A DNA stretch of 64,000 nt from Clostridiales bacterium. Its GTDB lineage: Bacteria; Bacillota; Clostridia; Oscillospirales; Acutalibacteraceae. The notes under the pieces were generated by a model, which worked only from the letters and a program-made list of their open reading frames with translations, was not told the origin of the DNA and searched no databases. This document shows positions 44,034 through 52,799 of this stretch, piece after piece. How positions within the stretch are numbered: position 1 is the first letter of the stretch; each line of letters begins with the position of its first letter. The DNA lies in contig JAHZIE010000002.1 in NCBI GenBank assembly GCA_019419895.1, forward strand, positions 1-64,000. Direction: 5' to 3'. The position numbers were made by a program, and so were the translations under genes.

Positions 44034-45038
44034 TTATGAAAGGGGCTTGCACAGGGAAATGAGGTCGTTTACATCGGCGGTGGCGAGGCATTCGACTGTG
44101 TCAGCGGCGCCATAGTAAATTTTCACTTCCCCGCTGTCCTCCAAAATCATGCCGCCGGGGAAAATGACATGATTGCGGAATCCCGGATCGTCAGTTTCAT
44201 AGGGCAGTTCGGGGGCGATCAGAGGCTCCCTGCTCATCCCGATCACCTTGGTGGGATCGTCCAGATCCAGCAGCATGATTCCGGCGCAGTAACGCTTGGT
44301 CCATTTTTCTTCCCAGCCGTTCTTGCCGCGCTCAGGGTTGATATCGACCGCGTGGAAGAGGGTGAGCCAGCCTTTTTCTGTTTTAATTGGCGGCGCCCCG
44401 GGACCCACCTTATCGTTGGCAAAGGGGACGGTTTCTGTCGCCAGCAAAAGGGCGGAATCGCCCCAGAGCTTCAGATCGGGGGAACGGGAAATCCAAGTGT
44501 CAAACCGGACGCCATGATACCGGCCGTAAACAGGCATGGGACGCTCCAGCCTGGTATAATACCCGTTAATTTTTTCAGGGAAAAGAACCATGTTGCGGTT
44601 ATCGGGAACAGACAGGCTGATGATATTGAGCTTTTCGAAATCGTCGGTATAGCCGATTCCGCCGCGGATCCCGTGCTGGGTGTCCATGGCAAAGCAGAGA
44701 TAGCAGCGCCCATCGATGACGGTGATGCGGGGATCATAGATGCGTCCTACCTCGGGATCTGAGATTTCATCCATGGTAAAGAAGGGCTTTTTCCGGACTT
44801 CCCAGTGGATGCCGTCGTCGCTGAAGGCGATGCCCAGGTTTGTCCCTTCAAAAATGCCGTCGAATCTGCCGTAATCATTGCGGAAAATCATGACATATTT
44901 GCCGTTGAACTTGGCGGCTCCGGCATTAAAGACCAAATCAGCCTGATAGGGGCAATCCTTGGCGGAAAGAACCGGGTTATTCGGATATTTTGTGATGACC
45001 GGGCTGGATTTCAGAGGAGGATCCATTAAAGCTCCCAT
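44034..45038 (-). CDS. GH130-family mannoside phosphorylase
   Basis: The 334-residue protein is a five-bladed beta-propeller of the GH130 type: NPVLSAKDCPYQADLVFNAGAAKFNGKYVMIFRNDYG, GIAFSDDGIHWE, YDPRITVIDGRCYLCFAMDT (the catalytic Asp of DPR), GPGAPPIKTEKGWLTLFHAVD and FPGGMILEDSGEVKIYYGAADT. The family phosphorolyses beta-mannosides (mannobiose, mannooligosaccharides, Man-GlcNAc) to mannose-1-phosphate. The start at 45038 has AAAGGAAC before it; the frame is open to 45320 but that part is not family-like. It is a lone gene here, with a convergent terminator shared with the exporter operon. Exact linkage specificity is uncertain. Confidence 0.92.
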   Translation of the reverse strand: MGALMDPPLKSSPVITKYPNNPVLSAKDCPYQADLVFNAGAAKFNGKYVMIFRNDYGRFDGIFEGTNLGIAFSDDGIHWEVRKKPFFTMDEISDPEVGRIYDPRITVIDGRCYLCFAMDTQHGIRGGIGYTDDFEKLNIISLSVPDNRNMVLFPEKINGYYTRLERPMPVYGRYHGVRFDTWISRSPDLKLWGDSALLLATETVPFANDKVGPGAPPIKTEKGWLTLFHAVDINPERGKNGWEEKWTKRYCAGIMLLDLDDPTKVIGMSREPLIAPELPYETDDPGFRNHVIFPGGMILEDSGEVKIYYGAADTVECLATADVNDLISLCKPLS

Positions 45039-45277
45039 AGTATAAGTTCCTTTCTTAATAAAAAAGTATTGTGCAATTGCGCAGGAGAATAATATCCTGT
45101 CAAATTTCAATTTCATTTTATACGGATTGAAAGGAAAAGTCAATTGATATTCCCAAGAATGTAATCCAGCCCGTCGAAGAGCATCTCTCCGTCCGTCGCG
45201 GACTGCCGGCAGGCCATAGAGGGAAAAATAAAAAATTAGAGAAAGAGGAGGGATTCTGCCGCTTTTGCGCGCAATGC

Positions 45278-45306
45278 TTGACTTTGTTTTTGAAATGTTA
45301 CAAAAT
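45278..45306 (+). promoter_or_regulatory. Candidate promoter for the GT2 gene
   Basis: TTGACT (45278-45283) and CAAAAT (45301-45306) are 17 bases apart, with a further AT-rich stretch, 47 bases before the ATG at 45354. The -10 is weak. Confidence 0.35.
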
Positions 45307-45353
45307 AAATATAGCCACAAGTCAACAAATAATTTTAAAAGGGGAAGTTCAAA

Positions 45354-46367
45354 ATGCCTACCGTTTACTTTGTAATACCCTGTTATAATGAGGAAGAGGT
45401 TCTGCCGGAAACGAAAAAACGATTGCTGGAAAAGCTGGAGCGTATGATGGGGGATGGATTGGCGGATGAGAACAGCAGGATCTTATTTGTAGACGACGGA
45501 AGCAAGGATAAAACCTGGGAGCTCATCAGCAGGTATCATGAGGAAAACAGGCTGATCAGCGGTGTGAAGCTGGCTCATAACCGCGGCCATCAAAACGCTC
45601 TGCTTGCGGGGCTGATGACGGCGAAGGAATATGCCGACTGCGCCATTTCCCTGGACGCTGATTTGCAGGATGATATCGAGGTGCTGGATCAGTTTGTCAG
45701 GAAATATGAGGAGGGCTGCGAAGTCGTCTATGGCGTAAGGAATAAAAGGGAGACGGATACCTTTTTTAAAAGGTTTACGGCGGAGAGCTTTTACCGTGTG
45801 ATGCAAAAGCTGGGTGTGGACGTGGTATTCAACCATGCGGATTACCGCCTGATGGGAAAAAGAGCCTTAGATGCCCTGAGCGATTACCGTGAGATTAACC
45901 TCTTTCTCCGGGGGATTGTGCCGCTGATTGGATTCCGCAGCGATTATGTCTATTATGACCGTCATGAGAGATTTGCGGGAGAATCCAAGTATCCGTTGAA
46001 AAAGATGATTCATTTTGCACTGGAAGGGATTACATCCTTTAGTGTCAAGCCGCTGAAATTGATCTCCAATTTGGGAATCCTTATTTCTGTCCTCAGTGTA
46101 TTTGGCCTGCTTTACGCGCTGATTTCCTATCTTGTGGGGGTTGCTGTGCCTGGCTGGACTGCCATTGTAGGGTCCATCTGGCTGTTGGGCGGCATACAGC
46201 TTCTTTGCATTGGCGTTGTTGGAGGTTATATTGGAAAGATTTACAGCGAGGTAAAAGGAAGGCCCCGCTTCCTGGTGGAAACCCTTCTGAACGCTCCCGC
46301 CGGAGAGGCTCAACCGGAAGCTCCTCGAAATGGAGAAAATAGGGAGCCGCGCGTCAGCAATCAGTGA
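45354..46367 (+). CDS. GT2 glycosyltransferase with C-terminal membrane helices (GtrB/DPM-like)
   Basis: The 337-residue protein has the GT-A family-2 core: VYFVIPCYNEEEVLPET, ILFVDDGSKDKTWELI, HNRGHQNALLAGLMTA, SLDADLQDD (DxD-type), and YGVRNKRETDTFFKRFTAESFYRVMQKLG. Two membrane helices follow (GILISVLSVFGLLYALISYLV and IWLLGGIQLLCIGVVGGYIGKIYSEVKGRPRFLV). This is the GtrB/YfdH-type polyprenol-phosphate sugar transferase pattern. It would load glucose or another sugar on undecaprenyl phosphate for wall or surface polymers. The ATG has AAAAGGGGAAG before it. It is monocistronic. Confidence 0.93.
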   Translation: MPTVYFVIPCYNEEEVLPETKKRLLEKLERMMGDGLADENSRILFVDDGSKDKTWELISRYHEENRLISGVKLAHNRGHQNALLAGLMTAKEYADCAISLDADLQDDIEVLDQFVRKYEEGCEVVYGVRNKRETDTFFKRFTAESFYRVMQKLGVDVVFNHADYRLMGKRALDALSDYREINLFLRGIVPLIGFRSDYVYYDRHERFAGESKYPLKKMIHFALEGITSFSVKPLKLISNLGILISVLSVFGLLYALISYLVGVAVPGWTAIVGSIWLLGGIQLLCIGVVGGYIGKIYSEVKGRPRFLVETLLNAPAGEAQPEAPRNGENREPRVSNQ

Positions 46368-46399
46368 GCTTGTGCCATAAGTTAATTACTGTGAATAAA

Positions 46400-46452
46400 A
46401 AACAACAAATAAGAGAAGAAGCGTCACGTTTTTCTCCTATTTGTTGTTTTTA
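46400..46452 (+). terminator. Intrinsic terminator after the GT2 gene
   Basis: AACAACAAATAAGAGAA pairs with TTCTCCTATTTGTTGTT with one mismatch, followed by a T tract. Confidence 0.75.
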
Positions 46453-46454
46453 TT

Positions 46455-46920
46455 TATGGATGGAAAATGTAAAATATACCCATAGAAATTCTTTGTTTTT
46501 TGTGATTTTTTTTAAATGCAACTTTAGTGAAATTTTAAAAAATAAAAAAATTTTTTAAAGAAACAGAGAAATAATTCATTTTTATTTATGTTCATATTAT
46601 ATATATTTTTATTGAATTATGTTGCTCAATATGAAATATTAAACAATATTATAAAAATTCGGTTGCGAATTTATTAAAAAGATAGGAAGTATTATTCGTG
46701 TTATTATATACCGCTTTATTATATACTTTTATCAATACGAAAGAAAATTTTTAGTTGATCTTCTAAATGAAATATGCCTGGATGACAATCTTGTGATTAA
46801 AAAACACTTATTTTCATCCTTTGCGTTCCGGCGTTTTATGAAAATTTTTCCATCCCAGTCCTAAAAGCCGCGCGGTTATAAATGGTCCCCAATTTTAACA
46901 GGAAAAAAGGAAGAGAAACA
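46455..46920. other. Very AT-rich gap before a small gene
   Basis: About 460 bases consist mostly of A and T (long TTTTTTAAAA, ATTATATATA and TTATTATATA stretches). This is clearly unlike the GC-balanced genes around it. No credible frame is open in it. It may contain the promoter for the small gene at 46921, or be a scar of lost DNA. Confidence 0.6.
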
Positions 46921-47154
46921 TTGAAAAATTTTTTATATTGTGTAGTACAGGAAAAAGGCTTTCTTCCGGAATACGGTGAATTCATGACGTTTGGCGTTCA
47001 GATCTATTCGTCCGAGAAAGGGAACGGAGAATGTATCACAGAATTTCATGATATGTCCGCCGACGCCGATTGGATTGCGGATTTGGTAGACATATGCAAC
47101 CGCTGCCAGGTTTATCCCGAACACTTTCTTGACGTATGGGAAGATTTTCTCTAA
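46921..47154 (+). CDS. Small conserved-looking protein of unknown function (DUF6514-like)
   Basis: The likely product is 77 residues, starting at a TTG (46921) that follows AAAGGAAGAG by 5 bases; the ATG at 46882 lacks a ribosome site. It reads KNFLYCVVQEKGFLPEYGEFMTFGVQI, then DMSADADWIADLVDICNRCQVYPEHFLDVWEDFL. The closing pattern (D-x-S-x-D...LV-x-x-CN-x-x-Q-x-x-P-x-H-F-x-D-V-x-E-D) recalls DUF6514-type proteins of Clostridia from memory, a weak assignment. No signal or membrane segment. A terminator follows, so it is monocistronic. Confidence 0.7.
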   Translation: MKNFLYCVVQEKGFLPEYGEFMTFGVQIYSSEKGNGECITEFHDMSADADWIADLVDICNRCQVYPEHFLDVWEDFL

Positions 47155-47198
47155 GCATATGACGTCTGCCCAACTTAAAAAAACAAGAATTAAAAATC

Positions 47199-47238
47199 AA
47201 AAAGGAAGCTGATTGTCGCAGCTTCCTTTTCTTTTTTT
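47199..47238 (+). terminator. Intrinsic terminator after the small gene
   Basis: AAAAGGAAGCTG (47200-47211) pairs with CAGCTTCCTTTT (47219-47230), followed by CTTTTTTT. It may also stop transcription toward the minus-strand kinase gene. Confidence 0.88.
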
Positions 47239-47287
47239 CAGCTCGAAACAGCGCGCCGCCCATTTAGCGCCGGGTTTGGCGTTCTGT

Positions 47288-48412
47288 TTATTTTTCCTGT
47301 TCAATTTCCCTGATAAGGCCGCGCATCCTGTCCCACTTTCCTTCCATATCAGCAACCAGCTTAAACTGTGTCCGGCAGCGGTCAAGATTGTGGCCTTCCC
47401 GTTGAATTTTAAAATAGGTGTCCCCCTCAAGGTAATCGGTGAGAAAACGCATGCCGCATTCCAAAGTCATCAGCTTTGCGCCCATTGGCATCATTTCCAC
47501 CTCCGTTGGGGTCAGGCTGTTGGAACAGCCTTTCAGATAGCCTCTGGTATAAGTTTCAAAAAGGTCGAGATCAAACCAGATTTTTGAAAGATCCGGTTCG
47601 TCTTCTTCCCCTGTGCTGGCCCCAAAACGGATGGAATCCCCGAAGTCGTTCAACACAGTGCCTGGCATCACTGTGTCAAGATCAATGACACAGATGGCCC
47701 TGCGGCTTTTTTCATCAAACAGCACGTTGTTCAGCTTGGTATCGTTGTGGGTGACACGCAGGGGAATCTCCTTTTTATTCAACAGAGTGGTGATCGCTCC
47801 CATATCCTTCTCGCGCTTCCTGACAAATTCTATTTCCTCCCGCACTGAGGCGGCGCGGCCCAGAGGATCCCTTTTCACAGCATCGAGAAATGCCTGGTAC
47901 CGCACAGGAGTATTATGAAAATTCTTGATCGTTTCATGAAGGTTTCCGGCGTCAAAGTCGGACAGAAGAAACTGAAAACGGCCAAAGGCCACGGCGCTTT
48001 GATAAAAATCCTCGGAACGCTCCACCTGGTCAAAGCTCACGGCGTTCTCAATAAAACGGTAACTGCGCCAATAAGAACCGATGGAATCCCGATAGCAGTA
48101 ATTCCCTCCCGGCATGGGAAGAAAGCTGAGGGTCTCCCGGGAGGGATCCCCGCCGCCGCGCTCAATTTTATCCTTTAAAAAGGTTGTGATACGCGTGACA
48201 TTTTCCATAACCTGCATAGGATTTTTAAATATTTCATGATTGATTCGCTGGAGGACATACCGGCTGGTACTGCCGTCAGCCTGCCGGCAATATACAGAGA
48301 AGGTGTCGTTAATATGGCCGTTGCCAAATGCCTTGCAGGATAAAACAGTGCCTGGGAATCCAATTTCCCGGATGACATTATCCAGCTCTGCGCACGCATT
48401 TTCCTTCTTCAT
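47288..48412 (-). CDS. NahK-like N-acetylhexosamine 1-kinase / phosphotransferase
   Basis: The 374-residue protein is an aminoglycoside-phosphotransferase-fold kinase: FGNGHINDTFSVY, VLQRINHEIFKNP, the catalytic loop RVTHNDTKLNNVLFDE, the metal site ICVIDLDTVMPG and NDFGDSIRFGAST. These match bifidobacterial NahK closely in pattern. NahK makes GlcNAc- or GalNAc-1-phosphate in the lacto-N-biose/galacto-N-biose pathway. The partner phosphorylase (GH112) is not in the window. ATG at 48412 is preferred over the GTG at 48424 because GGCGGTG lies 9 bases upstream of it. Phosphorylation of another sugar is possible. Confidence 0.83.
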   Translation of the reverse strand: MKKENACAELDNVIREIGFPGTVLSCKAFGNGHINDTFSVYCRQADGSTSRYVLQRINHEIFKNPMQVMENVTRITTFLKDKIERGGGDPSRETLSFLPMPGGNYCYRDSIGSYWRSYRFIENAVSFDQVERSEDFYQSAVAFGRFQFLLSDFDAGNLHETIKNFHNTPVRYQAFLDAVKRDPLGRAASVREEIEFVRKREKDMGAITTLLNKKEIPLRVTHNDTKLNNVLFDEKSRRAICVIDLDTVMPGTVLNDFGDSIRFGASTGEEDEPDLSKIWFDLDLFETYTRGYLKGCSNSLTPTEVEMMPMGAKLMTLECGMRFLTDYLEGDTYFKIQREGHNLDRCRTQFKLVADMEGKWDRMRGLIREIEQEK

Positions 48413-48483
48413 TAGGAAATACACCGCCTTTTTACATATAAAAACTTCAATCCAGTTCAGAAAAGAAAATATAACAATATTAA

Positions 48484-48512
48484 ATTATACGTGATTTGAC
48501 TGTTTTTCGCAA
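48484..48512 (-). promoter_or_regulatory. Candidate promoter for the NahK-like gene
   Basis: On the minus strand TTGCGA (48512-48507) and TATAAT (48489-48484) have 17-base spacing, about 72 bases before the start. Confidence 0.55.
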
Positions 48513-48572
48513 CTGGTTTTCGGAAAATAGCGTAAAGGAAATTTACAGATGCCCAAAAGTGGAATTCAAAAC

Positions 48573-48618
48573 AAAACCGCCTCCCTTCCGCCGGTGCCGG
48601 AAAAGAAAACGGTTTTTT
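48573..48618 (-). terminator. Terminator after the LCP gene
   Basis: Read on the minus strand, AAAACCG...CGGTTTT encloses a second stem of TTTTCCGGC with GGCGGAA, followed by GTTTTG. It lies 19 bases past the LCP stop. Confidence 0.6.
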
Positions 48619-48636
48619 GAGAAATGACGGATTCCT

Positions 48637-49689
48637 CTATTTGTCCCCATAAATAAACTTATGAAGGGCCTGGTTGTTGGCGTCCAAATCAGGAATCATG
48701 ACGTCCATAGGGCCGTCGCGGCTGTTGATTCTCGCATATCTATAATAATTCGGCTGGGGCAGGGACATTTCTGAAATGGTATAATTCATAATGGCGGGGG
48801 AATCGCCGGCCAGAGAAAGCAGTTCGTTTTTCGTCAGATTGGTCTGAAAAAGGGGAAACGCCTCGTTTAAAAGACGGATCATCGTAGCGGGACTGGCAGT
48901 CTTAAACCGGTTGATCAGGGATTGGATAATATTCCTCTGCCGCTGCGTGCGTCCAAAATCGCTGTCGATTTTGCGGATCCTCCCGTAATTGAGGGCGTTT
49001 TCCCCATTAAAATGGTTTGGTCCGGCAGGGACAGAAATTCCCAGCGTGTTTTTAAAATAGTTTGCTTCCGCCTGAGTCAGGGTGATATCGACGCCGCCCA
49101 GCAGATCAATGATTTTACTGAAGGAGGAGAAATCCATCTTGATATAGCGGTCAATTTTAATTTTAAAATTGGCCTCAATGGTTTCAATCAGAAGCTTGGG
49201 GCCGCCCCAGCTGTGGGCGGCGTTGACACGGTTGCTGCTCTTGCCGGGGATGGAAACATAGGTGTCTCTTAAAATAGAGGTCATCTTTAATGTATGCTCC
49301 TTCCGGTTGATGGAGAGGATCATATTGGTATCGGAGCGGCCGTATTTTTCCCCGGGACGGGGATCGGCGCCGATGATCAGGATATTTTGAACGTCGGCGG
49401 AAGAAATGACCGGGCCCTGTGAAGTGGAGGGATCAAAATGCTCCATTTCCTCGGCGCCTTCGGGCAAGGAACCCAGCTCCTCCGATTCCGCGTGAATAGA
49501 ACTGACCTCATCAAAGTCCTCCAGGGCCGTGTAGTTGATTTTTTCTAAAAGAGAATAGCCGTAACAAAAAACAGTACCGGCCAAAAGGCATAGAACGCTG
49601 ACTGCGGAAACGGTGATATAGAGAGCCCTCTTTCCTTTTGGAAGGCGGGATTTTACACTTTTAGGAGAAGAATTTTTTTTAGTTGACAT
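48637..49689 (-). CDS. LCP-family (LytR-CpsA-Psr) cell-wall transferase
   Basis: The 350-residue protein has a short cytoplasmic tail, one membrane helix (ALYITVSAVSVLCLLAGTVFCYGYSLL), then the LCP domain: NILIIGADPRPGEKYGRSDTNMILSINRKEHTLKMTSILRDTYVSIPG, NRVNAAHSWGGPKLLIETIEANFKIKIDRYIKMDFSSF, GGVDITLTQAEANYF, NYGRIRKIDSDFGRTQRQRNIIQSL. The conserved Asp and Arg residues that bind pyrophosphate are present. LCP enzymes attach teichoic acids or capsule to peptidoglycan outside the membrane. ATG with AAGAAGGGTGAACG before it. It stands alone. Confidence 0.94.
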   Translation of the reverse strand: MSTKKNSSPKSVKSRLPKGKRALYITVSAVSVLCLLAGTVFCYGYSLLEKINYTALEDFDEVSSIHAESEELGSLPEGAEEMEHFDPSTSQGPVISSADVQNILIIGADPRPGEKYGRSDTNMILSINRKEHTLKMTSILRDTYVSIPGKSSNRVNAAHSWGGPKLLIETIEANFKIKIDRYIKMDFSSFSKIIDLLGGVDITLTQAEANYFKNTLGISVPAGPNHFNGENALNYGRIRKIDSDFGRTQRQRNIIQSLINRFKTASPATMIRLLNEAFPLFQTNLTKNELLSLAGDSPAIMNYTISEMSLPQPNYYRYARINSRDGPMDVMIPDLDANNQALHKFIYGDK

Positions 49690-50001
49690 CGTTCACCCTT
49701 CTTTTTGTTTACAGATGATAAAACTAGTATGCCGTAAGTGCCCAACAATAACCCCCGTCTGCCCGGGGACGGGATTCCAAATCCATCCTGTTTCCCGATC
49801 CAAAGGGGATACCGCGAAAGCGAAAAGCCTGAGACATTTTTCCGAGTCCTGTTTTTCTCGCGGGAATGGATGGAAAAAGACAAGATTTTTCATATTATAA
49901 CATATTTTTTCCAGGGAAAAAAGTATTTCATTGAGAGTTTGGCAGAGAAAGGGGAATGAAGGGGAAGAAGCGGACAATTCCTTATACGGCAATTGATTTT
50001 A

Positions 50002-50029
50002 TTGACTTTTTCTCCCGGCATGTTACAAT
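50002..50029 (+). promoter_or_regulatory. Candidate promoter for the XRE-ImmA pair
   Basis: TTGACT (50002-50007) and TACAAT (50024-50029) have 16-base spacing, 23 bases before the XRE start codon. Confidence 0.6.
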
Positions 50030-50052
50030 GAAAACAAGGAGGATTGGTTTTT

Positions 50053-50535
50053 ATGGGATTAGAAAATATCAATCGTTTGAGAAAAGCAATGGGAATGAGC
50101 ATTGAAGAGCTTTCAAAAAGATCAGGACTTCCGAGGAGCACGGTTTCAAAGCTGACCGCGGGAATTTCCACCAATCCAAATCTGGATACCATTAAGGCGT
50201 TGGCAAGGGCTCTCAACTGTAATTTAGCCGTTTTCGACGATGAGGAAGAAGAGGGCGTTAACATGCCCTTCAGCAGGGAGCTGAAGGAGCGGGAGGAGCA
50301 GACGGTGCTTCTGCGCTGCTATGAGAGGATCAACTTAGAGGGCAAAAAGAAGCTGGTGGATTACGCGGATGATCTGGTCGCCTCCGGGCATTATACACCT
50401 GGGGAGGAAAAGACGGAATATTATGCTGTGGCTCGAAACGGCGGCAAGGGAAACGGAGAGACGTCTGTCAGAAAAATTCACGGCAAGAAATTTGATCCCT
50501 CTAAGGTGGAAGGACTGAAGGGGGACAAATTTTAG
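50053..50535 (+). CDS. XRE-family transcriptional regulator
   Basis: The 160-residue protein has a Cro/CI-type helix-turn-helix in its first 60 residues (INRLRKAMGMSIEELSKRSGLPRSTVSKLTAGISTNPNLDTIKALARALNC) and an acidic, charged C-terminal part (DDEEEEG, KEREEQTVLL, EGKKKLVDYADDLVASG). AAGGAGG lies 10 bases before the ATG; a TTG at 50044 would be too close to it. The ImmA-type peptidase starts on the base after its stop, so the two are coupled. In phages and ICEs such a peptidase cleaves its partner repressor. Here no integrase or phage genes flank the pair. Confidence 0.92.
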   Translation: MGLENINRLRKAMGMSIEELSKRSGLPRSTVSKLTAGISTNPNLDTIKALARALNCNLAVFDDEEEEGVNMPFSRELKEREEQTVLLRCYERINLEGKKKLVDYADDLVASGHYTPGEEKTEYYAVARNGGKGNGETSVRKIHGKKFDPSKVEGLKGDKF

Positions 50536-51177
50536 ATGTTTTATTCCCAGAACTATTTTTTGGCGACCAAACAGGCGGGCAGGCTTTTGGGTCAGCTGGA
50601 GGAAAAGGCGTTCCCGTTGAATCCTATCGCCCTGTCTCAGAGTCTGGGAATTAAGGTCCTTACCTATCGGGATTTCTGCCATCTGGCGGGGGTGGAAATG
50701 AATACCGCCTTTGAAATTTCCCAGGATGGCTTTTCTTCCTGCCTGGAAGGGGAATTCTTTATTGTGTATAATCCGGATATTCGTTCCCAGGGCAGAAGGA
50801 GGTGGACCCTGCTTCATGAGCTGAGCCATATTGTATGCGGCCATATTGACGCCCAGGGCCCTGTTCTCCAGGATTATCAGAAACAGCGGCATAGGGAGGC
50901 CCAGGCCGATGAGCTGGCCTGCTGCCTGGTTGCGCCCCTTCCGCTGATCCTGCTGTGCGGATTGGAAAATTCGGAAGAAATTTCCGGGGCGTTTGGTATC
51001 TCAAGGCTGGCCGCGGATCATATTTTTTTAGATTATCAGCGGTATCTTGAAATGGACGAGCCGCCGGAGCTGGGATATGGAGCCCATCTGTTTCCATATA
51101 CCCCGTTTGCCCTGCGCGCCGCCCGGAAGGGGCGGCAAACGAGGAAGAGGAAAGCTGTCGATATTGATATTTTATAA
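50536..51177 (+). CDS. ImmA/IrrE-family metallo-endopeptidase
   Basis: The 213-residue protein contains the zinc site WTLLHELSHIVCGH (HExxH plus the third His region) and downstream QRHREAQADELACCLVAPLP with the Glu that completes the site in ImmA/IrrE proteins. The family cleaves XRE-type repressors on stress signals. The ATG follows the XRE stop directly (TAGATG). The likely substrate is the upstream XRE protein. A basic C-terminal tail (RKGRQTRKRKAVD) is seen. exoA follows 24 bases later, so a DNA-damage link is possible. Confidence 0.92.
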   Translation: MFYSQNYFLATKQAGRLLGQLEEKAFPLNPIALSQSLGIKVLTYRDFCHLAGVEMNTAFEISQDGFSSCLEGEFFIVYNPDIRSQGRRRWTLLHELSHIVCGHIDAQGPVLQDYQKQRHREAQADELACCLVAPLPLILLCGLENSEEISGAFGISRLAADHIFLDYQRYLEMDEPPELGYGAHLFPYTPFALRAARKGRQTRKRKAVDIDIL

Positions 51178-51201
51178 AATGTAGAAGGGAATATGTGAAG
51201 C

Positions 51202-51957
51202 ATGAAGCTGATTTCGTGGAATGTCAACGGCCTTAGGGCCTGCTTGGGAAAGGGCTTTCTTGATTTTTTTCATCAGGAAAAAGCGGATATTTTCTGTATT
51301 CAGGAGACAAAAATGCAGGAGGGGCAGGCGGAGCTTTCCCTGGAGGGCTATTCCCAGTATTGGAACAGCGCTGTAAAAAAAGGATATTCCGGCACCGCTG
51401 TTTTTTCCAGGATTGCGCCCCTGTCGGTTGTCTACGACATCGGCTGTGAGGAACACAGCGGCGAAGGGCGTGCCATCACCCTGGAGTTTGAGAATTTCTA
51501 CCTTGTCAATGTTTATACCCCCAACTCCCAGCAGGAGCTTGCGCGGCTTGATTACCGGATGCTGTGGGAAGATGCCTTCCGGGAATATATTGGAAAGCTG
51601 GATCAGAAGAAACCGGTGGTCATCTGCGGAGACATGAATGTGGCGCATCAGGAAATTGACCTGAAAAATCCGAAAACCAACCGGCGGAACGCGGGATTTA
51701 CCGATGAGGAGCGGAATAAGATGACAGAGCTCCTTCAGGCGGGCTTTGTGGATTCCTTCCGGTACCTTCATCCCGATGCCCAGGGGGCCTATTCCTGGTG
51801 GTCATACCGATTCCGCGCCCGGGAGAAAAACGCGGGATGGCGCATCGACTATTTTCTTGTTTCTCAAAGATGGGCGGATAGAATTAAATTGGCGGAGATT
51901 CACAGTGAAATCTTTGGCAGCGATCACTGTCCGGTCTCATTGGAGCTGGATGCGTGA
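51202..51957 (+). CDS. xth: Exodeoxyribonuclease III
   Basis: The 251-residue protein has the AP-endonuclease-1 signatures: SWNVNGLRAC, CIQETKMQ, VNVYTPNSQQEL, ICGDMNVAH, AGWRIDYFLVS and GSDHCPVSLE, with all metal and catalytic residues (Asn, Glu, Asp-Asn, Asp-His). It cuts DNA at abasic sites and trims 3' ends. It follows the ImmA gene by 24 bases and precedes a terminator, so it may be the third gene of the XRE-ImmA transcript. Confidence 0.96.
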   Translation: MKLISWNVNGLRACLGKGFLDFFHQEKADIFCIQETKMQEGQAELSLEGYSQYWNSAVKKGYSGTAVFSRIAPLSVVYDIGCEEHSGEGRAITLEFENFYLVNVYTPNSQQELARLDYRMLWEDAFREYIGKLDQKKPVVICGDMNVAHQEIDLKNPKTNRRNAGFTDEERNKMTELLQAGFVDSFRYLHPDAQGAYSWWSYRFRAREKNAGWRIDYFLVSQRWADRIKLAEIHSEIFGSDHCPVSLELDA

Positions 51958-51992
51958 TCGGTATTTTCCTTTTGGAAAAAATAGTTAGTGAA

Positions 51993-52047
51993 AAAAGACC
52001 TGGGAGATACCTGTTTTTTGTATTGGTTTCTCCCGGGCCTTTTTGTA
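51993..52047 (+). terminator. Intrinsic terminator after exonuclease III
   Basis: AAAAGACCTGGGAGA (51993-52007) pairs with TCTCCCGGGCCTTTT (52029-52043), with one mismatch and one wobble, followed by T. Confidence 0.8.
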
Positions 52048-52049
52048 TT

Positions 52050-52799
52050 GTTTCAGTGACGCTCTCCCCGGTTAAGCCCTGATGGCCCCCAATTGTCATA
52101 TCCGCGCTTATAGGAAAATTACGCTGAGGCTTGCGGCGTCTAAAAGGGGGGCGGTCAAGAGGTTAGAAACATGAGAGCCTGCGTTATCGTAGGAAAAGCC
52201 GCGAAAAAAATCTGTTTTTATTTTTTCCGGCTGGACATAATCCCTAAGCGGTCCAGAAAAAAGTGTTGCCTCCCCAGGAAAGAATGGAGGAGCAGGCGGC
52301 TTTTCCAAAAATGAATGAGAAAAAGACATAGAAGGGCCGGCCGTCAACTTAGGGGCAATTTATCGCTGGGGGATGCTGCCCATGAGTTTGCGGAAGGGCA
52401 GGAAAGGCGGGGCAATCAAAGGCCGCTGAACGGGTAATGAAAGCGGCGTTTTATGATGTGAAAAAATGGGAAACTTTTAAAATCCGGCGATTCAAGAGTA
52501 GAAATGGCCGGTTTTCCTGTCGGCGTGTTTTGTGGAAGAGACTCTTTCCGGTCCGGCATTTTCAGAATAGGAAAAAGCCTGAAAGACAGAAAAAGCCGCT
52601 GGGATGGGAGGACCCTTGGCGAAAAAGAGGACTGCCCCTTAATACGGAAAAATAACAGGAAAAAACACCCCCTCAAGGGCAATGGAAAAAGCAATGCGGC
52701 TGGCGGAAGCTTTTTGTTGACCTCAAGGGGATGTTGTATCTGTTTTTACATTATAATGGCCTTACCCGGACTGACCGCTGGCCAAGACGGGGGACAGAT
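52050..52799. other. Long gap without a recognisable gene
   Basis: About 750 bases lie between the exonuclease terminator and the end of ddh. Several open frames exist on both strands (for example 52504-52848 plus, 52416-52694 minus), but their composition is rich in Arg/Lys/Pro and unlike any family. Purine-rich runs dominate. No terminator for ddh could be identified with confidence. Confidence 0.45.
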
